From Aplectana chamaeleonis (lineage: Eukaryota > Nematoda > Chromadorea > Rhabditida > Cosmocercidae), in the NCBI GenBank assembly GCA_029168955.1, contig JAPDOI010000121.1:1612001-1676000 (forward strand): a stretch of 64,000 bases of DNA, written 5' to 3'. Under the pieces are notes generated by a model, which saw only the letters and a program-made list of their open reading frames with translations, did no database searches and was not told the DNA's origin. Every line of letters begins with the position of its first letter. Position 1 is the stretch's first letter. This document shows positions 46,569 to 56,300 of this stretch, piece after piece. Both the position numbers and the translations under genes were made by a program.

Positions 46569-46792
46569 GAGGTTGTTTATACTTACGCCACCGAGCGGCG
46601 CGGCACAGTGCATTTCTGTATGGGGCCGAATAGAGTCCCGCCGCAGAGAGGCGCGGCAGCGTACAATGGAGGGGAATCGATCGCGCGGCGCCGTATGATC
46701 AATACTCCTCCACTGCATGCTGCTGCGCCTTTCAGCGGCGGAACTCTAATTGGGCCCTATATTGATCACGCGGCGCGACACGATCAATATTA
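46569..46792. mobile_element. GTCGTTTATACTTCCGCC element interrupted at its centre
   Basis: The left half 46569-46620 ends CATTTCTGTA. The right half resumes at 46758 with TATTGATCACGCGGCGCGAC. A different palindromic element occupies the gap. The right terminus is missing where the next family member begins at 46793. Confidence 0.7.
46621..46757. mobile_element. GGGCC...AGAGT palindromic element, copy 2, nested with TA duplication
   Basis: TGGGGCCGAATAGAGTCCCG mirrors CGGAACTCTAATTGGGCCC; TA flanks both sides. It lies exactly at the central CTGTA of the host element. Confidence 0.75.
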
Positions 46793-46919
46793 GGGGTCGT
46801 TTACACTTCTGCCGCCGAGCGGCGAGGTGCAATCCTACAATATCGATCGCGCCGTGCCGCGTGATCAATATTACAGAAATGCACTGTGCCGCGCCGCTCG
46901 GCGGCGGTAGTATAAACTA
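46793..46919. mobile_element. GTCGTTTATACTTCCGCC palindromic element
   Basis: AGGGGTCGTTTACACTTCTG at the left and CGGCGGTAGTATAAAC at the right, with a GATCAATATTACAG centre. It is followed directly by the GGATAA repeat region. Confidence 0.7.
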
Positions 46920-47205
46920 TACATTCCATCCGACGGAGTCGGTTTCGGATATCCGGGCCGGATAATCCGATCGGATAATTATCCGAAATCCGATCCGACG
47001 TCAAAGTGGCGATTTCGGATTGATCCGAAATCCGATCAGACGAAAAAACACGATATCCGAATTATCCGATATCCGGAAAAGTGAAAATCGAAGGATCCGA
47101 TCAGAAAACCGGATAATCGGATAAAAAACGGATAATCGATCGGATAAAAATCGGATAATTATCGGATAAATATCGGATAATTTCGCATGAAAAACGGATA
47201 GAATT
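46920..47205. repeat. Degenerate ATCGGATAATTATCCGAT palindrome array, copy 1
   Basis: It begins TATACATTCCATCCGACGGA, then some 280 bp of short GGATAT/ATATCC, GATCGG and GGATAATTATCC palindromes with no fixed period. The same sequence class, ending GGATGGAATGTATA, lies at 49949-50171 in the opposite sense. Confidence 0.7.
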
Positions 47206-47297
47206 GCGCCCGCCGTAACAGCCAGCTCGAACGCGGTCGCGTAGAGGTCGCGCGAATTCGCAGTAGAGCGCGCTATTGACGGTTGCGGAATCGCTGA

Positions 47298-47775
47298 TTA
47301 AAGGCAGCATACACGCTCGTAAACGTATTTGAGATTACTACGGAATTAGAATTGTATGGCAAAGAAGACAACGCTTCCGCGATTTGAAGCGTCGAAAACC
47401 ACCCACGATAACGCTAGACGAGTAAGAAGTTGGCCCCGCCCCTGTATCTGCCCGCCCCCTGTATTTACGTCCTCGTCCAAAACAGGGGTACTGGGAAATT
47501 TCGACCGTCGGCGACGTTTGTGGGTGGTGGGATAGATACAATAGGTGAACCATACACACTGATGACGGTGGGAATGGCCCAGCACGCCTGTTTTGGAGGC
47601 TGACGCAAATACAAGGGGCGGGCAAATACAGGGGTGGGGCCAACTTCTCACTCGTGTAGCGTCATTGTGGGTCGTTTTTGACGCCTCAAAATGCGTGAAC
47701 GTTGTGTTCGGTGCCATACCATTCTAATTCCGTAGTTATCTCAATTACGTTTACGAGCGTGTATGCTGCCTTTAA
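47298..47775. mobile_element. AAAGGCAGCATACACGCTCG TIR element, copy 2
   Basis: TTAAAGGCAGCATACACGCT at the left mirrors GAGCGTGTATGCTGCCTTTAA at the right (478 bp), collinear with 39831-40299. Long frames on the minus strand are incidental to the foldback. Confidence 0.8.
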
Positions 47776-47933
47776 GCATGTGTGAGGAATGGATTTTGAC
47801 ACTTCACTACATGCATATTGAACAAATACAAATATTTTATGATGAAGGGGACATAAAATCACAAAATAACTGCATAACATGTGATAGGGGGTATTTCGTG
47901 AAGTGAAGAGGCCTTATTTCGTTTTGCAAGTCC

Positions 47934-48645
47934 TTAGGCCGCCGTCAGAGATGGTCTACTGAGCCCCACCCGGTCGATACGCACCGAAATAGTGACAGTC
48001 GGGTGCAGAAAAATCAACCCACTGAGTCCGAATGCGACCGACTCATTGCAACCGCAATCCACCCAGTCGATACGGGTGTTTCACGTTCGCACACGGGCAG
48101 ATCCATCGCACCAACTCACACACTCGGTGGCCAGTTGAGGGGAGTTGAACAGGTAGCGTGCTGCCGCTCGAAACGAAAAAAGGGGCGGGCTAAGCCCGAA
48201 AGCTCCCCCATTCATGCCGAAAACTCCGCGTGCAGGTCGAGAGGCAGCACTTGCGATTCAACCTGCCACCTACATCCCGCCAGAGCGTCGATATTCCGAA
48301 CAATGTCAACCATGACAAGCACAAACACCTCACATCCAAGCGCAGCGTATACATTGTGGGCTGCCATTTCCGCGCTCTACACGAGAGAGTATCAGGGAAA
48401 AACAGTGCAGACACTGCAACACATTGACCCGAAAACTCCGCCACTTATGAGACATTACCACGAAAACTTCGGCAGTTATGAGTCATGCCGAAACCTCCGC
48501 CGATCAGCCAGATCCGATCAATTTCATTGCAAAAGGGGTGTTTCAACCTGCCACCGACCCCCGCGATTGCTTGAGAAGGTCGGTTTTTCTGCCCCGGACT
48601 TAGCCGGACTTGGTCGGTTTTCGCCCAAGCCTGACGGGGGCCTTA
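47934..48645. mobile_element. TTAGGCCCCCGTCA-family TIR element, longer copy
   Basis: TTAGGCCGCCGTCAGAG at the left mirrors CTGACGGGGGCCTTA at the right. It is about 200 bp longer than 36926-37428 because of an unrelated interior. The 249-codon frame covers the whole element and has no protein motif; I treat it as chance. Confidence 0.65.
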
Positions 48646-49612
48646 GATGCGGGAAAAACTTGCAATTTGCGGTATTAATTCAATTTGTTCAATCTCATGA
48701 TACATTATTGCCATCAAAAGCCATCCACACTAAGTGTAAAAGGGAAGTGTAAGCGTTTCCAGATTTTATATGATTCTGCGAAATAAGTGTGCTCCTGATG
48801 ATGGCACACAAATGATTTTGAGCTCTCAGGAAGACAAAAAAGTGTTGTATTTGCAAATTTCACGGACAGGTTTCGGAGGAATGTCTTTTGTTCGGACGCT
48901 TTATTACAACGCGAATCTGTGTTCATACTCGGGTGACGTTCTGCAGTTGAACTCAGTCACGCTGATGGTTGTTCGGCGGGGTAAAAAGGCTTGTCGGTGC
49001 GACGGCGGGAGCAAAAACGGGGAGGAGTCGAATTGTTGGTTGTACCGCAGATAAAGAGAGATTCAATACACGGAGACGGTTATTTGGCGGTGGAAAACGG
49101 GTTGACGGTGCAACGGCGGGGACGCGCTCTACCGTGAAATATGTGGCACGTTCCGCAACCCGTAGTTTTGTGTTAAAATTGATTGGTGTTGTGTCCTTCA
49201 GTTATGTTGAAGACAACAGAGGAAGTGTGCAAAAAACAACTAGCCTTGCTTCGGTTTCGCACTTGTCCCTACCCATTTTTCCGTGTCGTAATCAAACGAC
49301 TTGAATTCAGGAGGGTAGGGAAACCCTCGGTTGGTGTACTCATGATGCGGCGGCACGGGAAAATGCGCGTGGCTACGTACGATTGCACGGTGGCCCCCCT
49401 TGCTGCGACAGCGTCAATTCTGCAGGGATCATATAATTTTCAAGCTCAGTGTTTACCCAGAAGGGGAAGTTCGTAACGAAATCGGATTTTTTTCCAAGGT
49501 TTCGTTTAACGAGGTAAGGGGTCGTAGCCCTACCGAGATTGGTCGCAACGCCCCGCTAAACCATGATTCTGTGGCAGGTCTTTTTGGTCAGTTATGTGCT
49601 CTCACCGGTTGC
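48646..49612. other. No recognised gene; diverged duplication
   Basis: Two related blocks (about 48968-49010 and 49080-49125) share GGCGG(G/T)G(T/G)AAAA..GG and TGACGGTGCAACGGCGGG-like text about 110 bp apart. No motif-bearing frame is seen. Confidence 0.3.
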
Positions 49613-49900
49613 AGGGGAGGGGGCGAAGTTTCTCACCCGTGCGTGCCGCGTCGTTGTTGGCGAGCGTCGCGCGCGATGAGTTGCGCGGCGACGCGACATC
49701 CCTGCTTCAGGGTGAAACCAAGTAAACTGACATGTCCAGGGGCATAATTTGCTTTCCTGCGTTCATTTCTCGTCACAGATGATAGCCATTTACTCCTTTA
49801 AAGCGCTGAAGACTACTCTAAACGGTGGGGGGTTTTTCAGTGTTCGCCGCGAGCGCGACACACACCGGACCGCGACGCGTATGCTCGTGGCTACAGAATG
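49613..49900. mobile_element. Imperfect palindromic element, relative of 25619-25920
   Basis: 'tctcacccgtgcgtgccgcgtc', GGCGAGCGTCGCGC, GCGGC...GCGACATCC, CCGCGAGCGCGACACAC and GACGCGTA blocks occur in the same order as in the copy inside the MULE-like element. Confidence 0.5.
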
Positions 49901-49948
49901 TATTTGCTTAAATACACGGAGTTGAATCCACGGTACTACTAAAAAAAA

Positions 49949-50171
49949 TTTCTTATCCGTTTTTTCATCCGAATTAGCCGGTGAATCCGATTTTATCCGA
50001 TCGGATATCCGATATCCGATCCGATCAAAAATTCTGGTTTCGGATAGGATCCGTTATCCGAAATTCTCGTTTGGGACAGTATCCGATTTATCCGATGAGT
50101 CGGTTTTGCGAAATCGGCAATATCCGAAAATCCGATCCGACGCCATTTTGGCCATCGGATGGAATGTATAG
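49949..50171. repeat. Degenerate ATCCGATCGGATATCC palindrome array, copy 2
   Basis: Short palindromes of the same class as 46920-47205 end with CCATCGGATGGAATGTATAG. Both copies touch a GTATAAAC element end. Confidence 0.7.
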
Positions 50172-50243
50172 TATAAACGACCCCTTATAGTGTTGCACTG
50201 CGCAGCATCGCTCGGCGGCGGAAGTATAAACGACCCCTTACGT
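50172..50243. mobile_element. GTCGTTTATACTTCCGCC element fragments
   Basis: GTATAAACGACCCCTTA occurs twice in the same orientation (50172 and 50227) around a partial CTCGGCGGCGGA arm. This represents the remains of two copies rather than one intact palindrome. Confidence 0.5.
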
Positions 50244-50250
50244 CGATTTC

Positions 50251-50591
50251 TTAGGCAGCGTCCATACGTCGCGAGAGCGGGCGCTCCCTCTGTTGTGCGC
50301 CTCTCGACGCTCCTCAACGCTGTCCGCAAATTAACACAGGAAAACTATGAAAAAAACTTATAAAAAACAAGGGCAGTAGTTTTGCTACAGGTTTGGTGCC
50401 ACCTGCCTTAGTGATGGAGCCGTAAGCTTGAAACTTGCTGCTTGCTTCGTGGTGCTGGCGTAAGCACGCGAGAGCGATCGAGCGAGGGCGCGCGAGAAGG
50501 AACGCTTGTGAGCGGCTAGCGAATTGTGTACCCACGATGACCATCGATTTTGCGTAATCGCACGCTCTCGCCACGTATGGACGAAGCCTTA
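50251..50591. mobile_element. TTAGGC...GCCTTA TIR element (341 bp)
   Basis: TTAGGCAGCGTCCATACGTC with GCGAGAGCG mirrors CGCTCTCGCCACGTATGGAC with GAAGCCTTA. It has a GC-rich interior with CGAGCGAGGGCGCGCGAG. It lies immediately upstream of the mariner remnant and may have truncated it. Confidence 0.75.
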
Positions 50592-51086
50592 CGGCAGAAA
50601 ATGATCAACATCTTCCTGACAGGCAGTGCGGGCACTTTCTGTCCACCCGCACAATTGAGGTCTGGTGTGCTACGCCTGCCGGCTACTCAATTAAACGAAA
50701 CGAGCTTATTTCAAGACAATTTTCGGCCACACGCATCTCCGATAACCCGACAGAAACTGCTGGACCTGGGCTGGGAAGTTCTTCCTCACCCTCCATATAG
50801 CCCAGATCTTGCCCCTTCCGACTACCATCTGTTCCGCTCGATGCAGCACTTTCTGAATGGAAAACAGTTCACTAACGATGACGAAGTCAAAATGGCCTTA
50901 GAAGAATACTTCGATTCGAAACAGCCAGAGTTCTACGCGTCGGGAACTCATGATCTGCCCAATCGGTGGCGAAGGATCCTTGAATGTGATGGAAATTATT
51001 TTGTTGGGTGAGCCTTGTTTGTTTTTTAAATAATTTTTTTATTCAAAGTCGTGAAAAGTACGGAAACTTTTGCATCAAACTAATAG
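50592..51086 (+). pseudogene. mariner transposase C-terminal fragment with 3' terminal repeat
   Basis: The frame ending at 51011 carries the second and third catalytic positions of a mariner-type (DD34D) transposase: QDNFRPHAS with the second Asp, then LPHPPYSPDLAPSDYHLF with the final Asp. QFTNDDEVKMAL follows, and a normal end at NYFVG. The N-terminal HTH and the first Asp are missing. A mariner-like end (GTACGGAAACTTTTGCATCA) closes the copy at about 51050-51086. It is 5'-truncated and inactive. Confidence 0.85.
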
Positions 51087-51749
51087 CTCAATCTTGAGCA
51101 GCTCTGGCACACATAATTTCATGTTGCGCATAGCAGTATCAAAGGCATTCCACATTCTCAGCAGTCCTCTATATCTCTCGGCTATCACGCGGAAAACAGT
51201 CCACGCGCGGCTATTTCTATGCCAAATCTCTCAGAGAACGCGACGGTCAACCATGAGAAATAGTAATATTGTGTTCACATCCAAGAGATTACACGGAAAA
51301 CTGTCTTTACTTTCTTGATATATCTACTGTCACTGGGAGAGCTGTGACAGTGAGCAATATATGGCGATGGAGTACATATAAGCTATTAGAAAACATATAA
51401 TGAAAGAAAGGGATGATGAGAGCAAGCGATATAACAAACTGTGGTTGAAAGGTCGTGGTAGTGTTGGACGAAAGGGTAGCTATCGCAGTGGCTAAGAAAC
51501 CCGTAAACTCATACACACAGGTAAGACTTAGCCAGAATGGGAGATCGTTAATCATACACAGAGGGGAAATGTAAGGAAGTAACCGGACGACAAACACAAT
51601 TATCATGCGATTAATAAAGAAACCGTTAATATGAGAAAAAAGGTTACACTGCAAGCAAATCTATAGACTATGAATGTGATCTAAACAGAAGGGAAACAAA
51701 GTTAAAATTCTAAGAAAAAAAAATAAACTACTCTCTTTTGACGTGCATG
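51087..51749. other. Possible 3' flank of the minus-strand exon; otherwise featureless
   Basis: No motif-bearing frame is seen. If the exon at 51750-51933 is real, this stretch includes its 3' UTR. No AATAAA is obvious on the minus strand near the stop. Confidence 0.3.
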
Positions 51750-51933
51750 CTACTTCAGAGGAGATAGGATGTTCATCGAGCCATGGTTCAGCCCTAAGTT
51801 GGCCAACTGAGAGCACGATGCCGCCACGTCTATGTTTTCTGTCGAATTGAATCGCTTCAATGTCAGTTGCGACATGGAGCGTCGGCGAAGGAACTTCACT
51901 GGGACTACAGGCGCCTGAGCACATTCTCGAGCT
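51750..51933 (-). CDS. Possible terminal exon of an unidentified host gene
   Basis: On the minus strand GATGTATTTTTCAG is a strong nematode-like acceptor directly before the exon. It stays open for 60 codons to TAG. The peptide has a low-complexity-free, soluble look: a basic FLRRRSMSQLTLKRFNSTEN segment, then LANLGLNHGSMNILSPLK at the C-terminus. RRRSMS is a plausible basophilic kinase site. No upstream exon could be phased with confidence, and I recognise no family. Confidence 0.35.
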
Positions 51934-52146
51934 CTGAAAAATACATCACCTTTCATAAGTTTTAAGGCAATGAGAGAAAAATTGTTGTCCTCAGAAAGGC
52001 TGATCTGGTAGAATTGGGGGACCGATCTATGAACTAGGACGGACGAATGTGCTACTGTGGTAGAGGTGGTAGCGCTCTAGCCATCGGTAGATTCATTGCC
52101 AGCGGAGGTCACACAGTGAGATCGCACAAACGAATGAATCGCTCAT

Positions 52147-52431
52147 CTAATACTCGACTTTTTGACCTCGAGTCTCCGAAATTTCAGCAAAATATTGAGA
52201 CTGCAGGAGTCTAGAAATTTCGGAAAAGATATGGGAGGTTCTCAGTTCTTCTTTCCACCTCTTGCTAGGACGGGTCTTGTGAGCCCGCCTTCTCGCCGTT
52301 GGCCTATCATGGCAGCCTCGGCATACGGTCTGCCGCCCTCGACGCGCCAACAGCGACTCAATATCGATAACGAGTTGGCTGATTGGGCGATCGGCAGAGA
52401 TCATGCACAACAGATCATAGAATGCGCGCAT
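52147..52431 (-). pseudogene. Inverted copy of a retroelement 5' coding segment
   Basis: A 94-codon frame contains ISADRPISQLVIDIES and RRGRQTVCRGCHDRP. The plus-strand sequence at 52985-53190 encodes the same segment (with a frameshift) just upstream of the PHD/endonuclease element. This copy is probably a piece of that element's 5' region in opposite orientation. Its function is unknown. Confidence 0.45.
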
Positions 52432-52586
52432 ACCCTTTTCTGAAAAAAGCAGTGAAAAACTTGTGTTCTAGAGTGAAGTAACACAGAAGTTTGACACAAC
52501 CCTAGCTGCGGAAGCGCTTAGGGGAACTTGGGAAAAAAGCACTCAGAAGAAAAAAGTAAGTGTATTTGGTAAGGAACGTTATACGA

Positions 52587-52714
52587 CTTTTTCAAGGGGT
52601 TAAAACCCCGGAGTGGGGGCATTTTTGACACGGGTGCAAAATAGTCTCGGATTTTTTCAAGGGGTTGAAACTCCGTAGTGGGGTCATTTTTGACACGGGT
52701 GGGAGATTTTCTCC
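52587..52714. repeat. Two-unit 66-bp tandem duplication
   Basis: TTTTTCAAGGGGTT(A/G)AAAC, then GTGGGG(G/T)CATTTTTGACACG, occurs twice in direct order. Confidence 0.8.
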
Positions 52715-52984
52715 GATTTCACCCAGAAAACTACGCGGTTATCTCAATGGAGAGAAAAGGCATATTTATTCATGGGATGAATAAATAATCAAGAGGTGTG
52801 GTGGTTATCGCGAAATAGATCTTGTGTGGTCTCTCAACTGCGACATGTTTTGATATCAATTTCCAGAGTAGCTCCTCAAGTAGGATTCTGTCAAACTTTT
52901 GATGAGATTCGCTCTAGAAAGCGGATTTCCTACCGTTTTTTTTCTCATAAAAGGGTTTTAGTATACGCGCAGATCATGATATTT

Positions 52985-53190
52985 TCTGCATGATCTCTGC
53001 TGATCGCCCAATCAGCCAACTCGTTATCGATATTGAGTCGCCGTTGGCGCGGCGAACGCGGCAGACCGTATGCCGAGGCCGCCATGATAGGCCAACGACG
53101 AGAATGCGGGCTCACAAGACCCCTACCAGCACAAGAGGTGGGAAGAAGATCCAGGTTCTCTTACTCCGAAAGAGTTGAAACCATGAAGCG
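52985..53190 (+). pseudogene. 5' segment of the PHD/endonuclease/RT element
   Basis: It encodes ISADRPISQLVIDIES and RQTVCRGRHDRP, then shifts frame. It matches 52147-52431 reversed. It lies about 150 bp upstream of the PHD-finger frame, consistent with a decayed first ORF or 5' UTR of the same element. Confidence 0.45.
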
Positions 53191-53346
53191 ACATGCACGC
53201 GCTGCCGAGTCGTACGTTCGTGCCGTGGCAGTGTGGAGGAAAGAAGATCACCTCCGTGCAAACCGACGTCAATCCCTCCGCGGAGAGGGTTTTTGTCATG
53301 GGAGAGGTGCTGACTGGCTGCAGCTCTCCTGAGGATTCTTCTACAA

Positions 53347-56300
53347 ATGGCCGGCGTCGAAAGGAATCCAGGACCCGCGAAGAAGAAGGAGTACCCATGT
53401 GCCACATGCGACAGAGATGTCAATTGGTATGGAACCAGCGTCCAATGCTTTGGATGCGAAAGGTGGGTGCACTTCTCTTGTTCGAGTCTCAGTTCTGTGA
53501 GGCACCACAATTCTTCCTTTCGTTGTATTGTGTGCTCCGCCTCCAGTAACTCAAATTCCTCATCTACCAACCGCCCTCTATCTATTGTACACATCAATCT
53601 AAACGGCCTTCGGACCAAACTTTCTGAATTAGTGTGCAAGTGGATAAAAAACTATCTTCGCGACCGTAGTTTCCAGGTGGAAGTGGGTTCCAGTTTTTCA
53701 TCGAGTAGATCGGTTAGAAGCGGGGTGCCACAGGGTGGTGTTTTATCACCCATTTTGTTCGCGATCTACACAGCTGAGCTTCCCCTGTTTTTGGAAGAGA
53801 CTGGAGTGATTTGCAAACAATTTGCCGACGATGTTAAGATATATAACAAGATAGAGTCGGTCGGTGATGTCGAAAATGTTCAGGCCGCTCTTGAAAGGAT
53901 ACTGGACTGGTCTAAAGTTTGGGATTTACCACTCGCTCCTGAAAAAACTGTTCACATGAGAATGGGAGACTCCAGTATTCCGGTCACTTACGAGCTTGAT
54001 GGCCACTCGTTAACAACTGTTTCCAATGTTAAGGATTTAGGCTTTCAGTACGACAATGAGCTTGATTTCTCAGCTCATTATCATGCAATCTGTAGTAAAG
54101 CCTCAGTACGCACATTTCATATTTTCAAAGCCTTGTCAACTTGTGACAAAAGCGTCTTAGCGCGTGCGTATCAGGTGTACGTTAGGCCAATAGTAGAATC
54201 GGGAACTTCGGTATTTTGCCCGTACAAAAAGAGAGACATCCAACTGTTGGAAAGAGTACAAGAAAATTTTACTCGTAAAGTTTTTTTGAGACTCAACGGA
54301 TTCTCCTATGCTAGGGTTCCTGGTCCTTCGAGGAGGAATCAAGAACTGACGTTACACTCGCTCGAGTCTCGTCGTAAGCGAAACGACGTGTGTATGATCT
54401 TTAAAATCTTAAGTGGGATATTGAGAATTGACAAATCGAAGTTCTATAAATTCAACGCCTCTAGGACACGTGGAAATTCAGAGAAAATTTCTTTTGGGAT
54501 TCCCAGAACCAACCTCCGATTGAACAGTTTCACATGCAGAGCTGGCTCTGCTTTCGCCTCTTTGAAATTGAACTTTTTGAATGTGCCCCGTTTTTTTCCA
54601 TCTTTTAAACGCAAAGTTTCGAGTATTTTTCTTGCGTGGTAATGTTTCATTTTGCCTTTCGTCTATGTATATTCTGCCCTATTTTCCATGTCTACCTTAT
54701 GTAGCGTATTAAATAAATAAATAAAATAAATAAATAAATTATCTCTCTTTGCCCGTACTCATCACCCGGATGTTATCATGGTCCAGGAGACCAAACTCTC
54801 TCCCTCTGCTACCTCTAGACATCCAAACATCCCGGGCTATACTGCATATCATACACCTAGGTCATCTCAAGGAGGCGGAGTCTACTTTTGTTCTGTCCTC
54901 TCTTCCCTCTCACATAATTTCAAACACTCCAGTGGATGGCACTCTCGAGTACATCCCCATCCATCTACCTCTTAAAACACCACTTTCTCTTTTTAATATA
55001 TATATATATATCCCTCCTTCTTCCTCTTGTCCCTCAACATACAATCCTATCCCCCTTCTCAAGCAGCTGTGTGACTGCTCTCTATCTCCCTCAATTGTCT
55101 TTGCGGGTGACTTCAATGCGCACACGTTCTGCTCGTCGCTTGATTCTGATGCTAGAGGAAGTGACGTCGAAGAATGGGCGGAGGAGTGCGATCTGGTTAT
55201 CTTAAACGATGGCCAGCCCACTCGTCTCCCTGCCAACGGCCGATCATCTAGCCCAGACATCTCCCTCGTCTCTTCCAATCTCTCTAATGCCTGCTCTTGG
55301 TCGACATCCACAACTCTTTCCAGCGATCACGTCCCTGTCTTTGTCGATGTTGATCTCTCTAACTCTCTTGCTCCCTATACAGGTGTTCGTCATCGTTCTT
55401 ATCTTAATTTAGGCCTTGCAGACTGGAGCCTGTTCAGGGAGGTTGCGCTCCGCCAAGCGGCTGATATCCGTGGAATGGCGATGTACACCAGAAGGAGCGC
55501 CACCTATCTGATGCTATCTTGAAGGCTATGAAAGCTGCGATCCCTGAAGGCCGCGTTAAGACCTTCTTTCCCAGTGTCACCAGGGAAACACTGCAGAAGA
55601 TAAGGACAAGGGACGCAAAGAGAGCCGCAGATCATCTTGACCCAGACATCGCTGCGCTGGATGATGAGATCAGGAATGACCTTGACAGGCACAAGAAGGA
55701 AACTTGGGAAAAGTTCACTGAGTAGATGAACTTCAGAAATGATGCAGCAGCAACGTGGAAGGCTTTGAAAAGGATCTCCGGAAAGTTCACCTCCGCTGAC
55801 AATGCCACGATTGAATTTGAAGGTGGAGTCTTCAAATCAGGGAAGGAGGCAGCAAATGCTCTTGGCAAGCATTTTTTCATCACTAGAACCAAAAGAGAGA
55901 AGCAGAACAGAATAACTGTACGGGAACTCTGTAGGTTGCCTCTCATGGATGTAGATGATGCAGTCACGCCTGCACAGGTCGAGAAGGTGGTAAAGGAGAT
56001 GAGCAACTCGAGGGCATTAGGGCCAGACGGTTTGAGCCCTGCAGTCCTGAAGAGACTGCCCAGTGAACTACTGCCCTTTATTGCTGACGTCATAAATACA
56101 TCGTTTCGCACATGTACTTTACCCCAAAATTGGAAAGTGGCTCGTGTTATTCCACTGCCGAAGCCGGGAAAGTCACCATCCACGGCTGGAGGGTACCGGC
56201 CGATCAGTCTGCTCTCACCCATCGCCAAAATTGCCGAAGAACTGGTCGCGGAGGAGCTTGCCGAGCATAACAGCCAACAGCAGCACCAACATGGTTTCCG

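Noticed and set aside
48003..48752. 249-codon plus-strand gene
   Set aside because: It covers a TIR element whose shorter sister copy does not conserve the frame; there are no recognisable domains.
53347..54642. A genuine PHD-finger/RT fusion protein
   Set aside because: AATTA direct repeats and a TAAA tail show that the RT part is a later insertion into the endonuclease domain.
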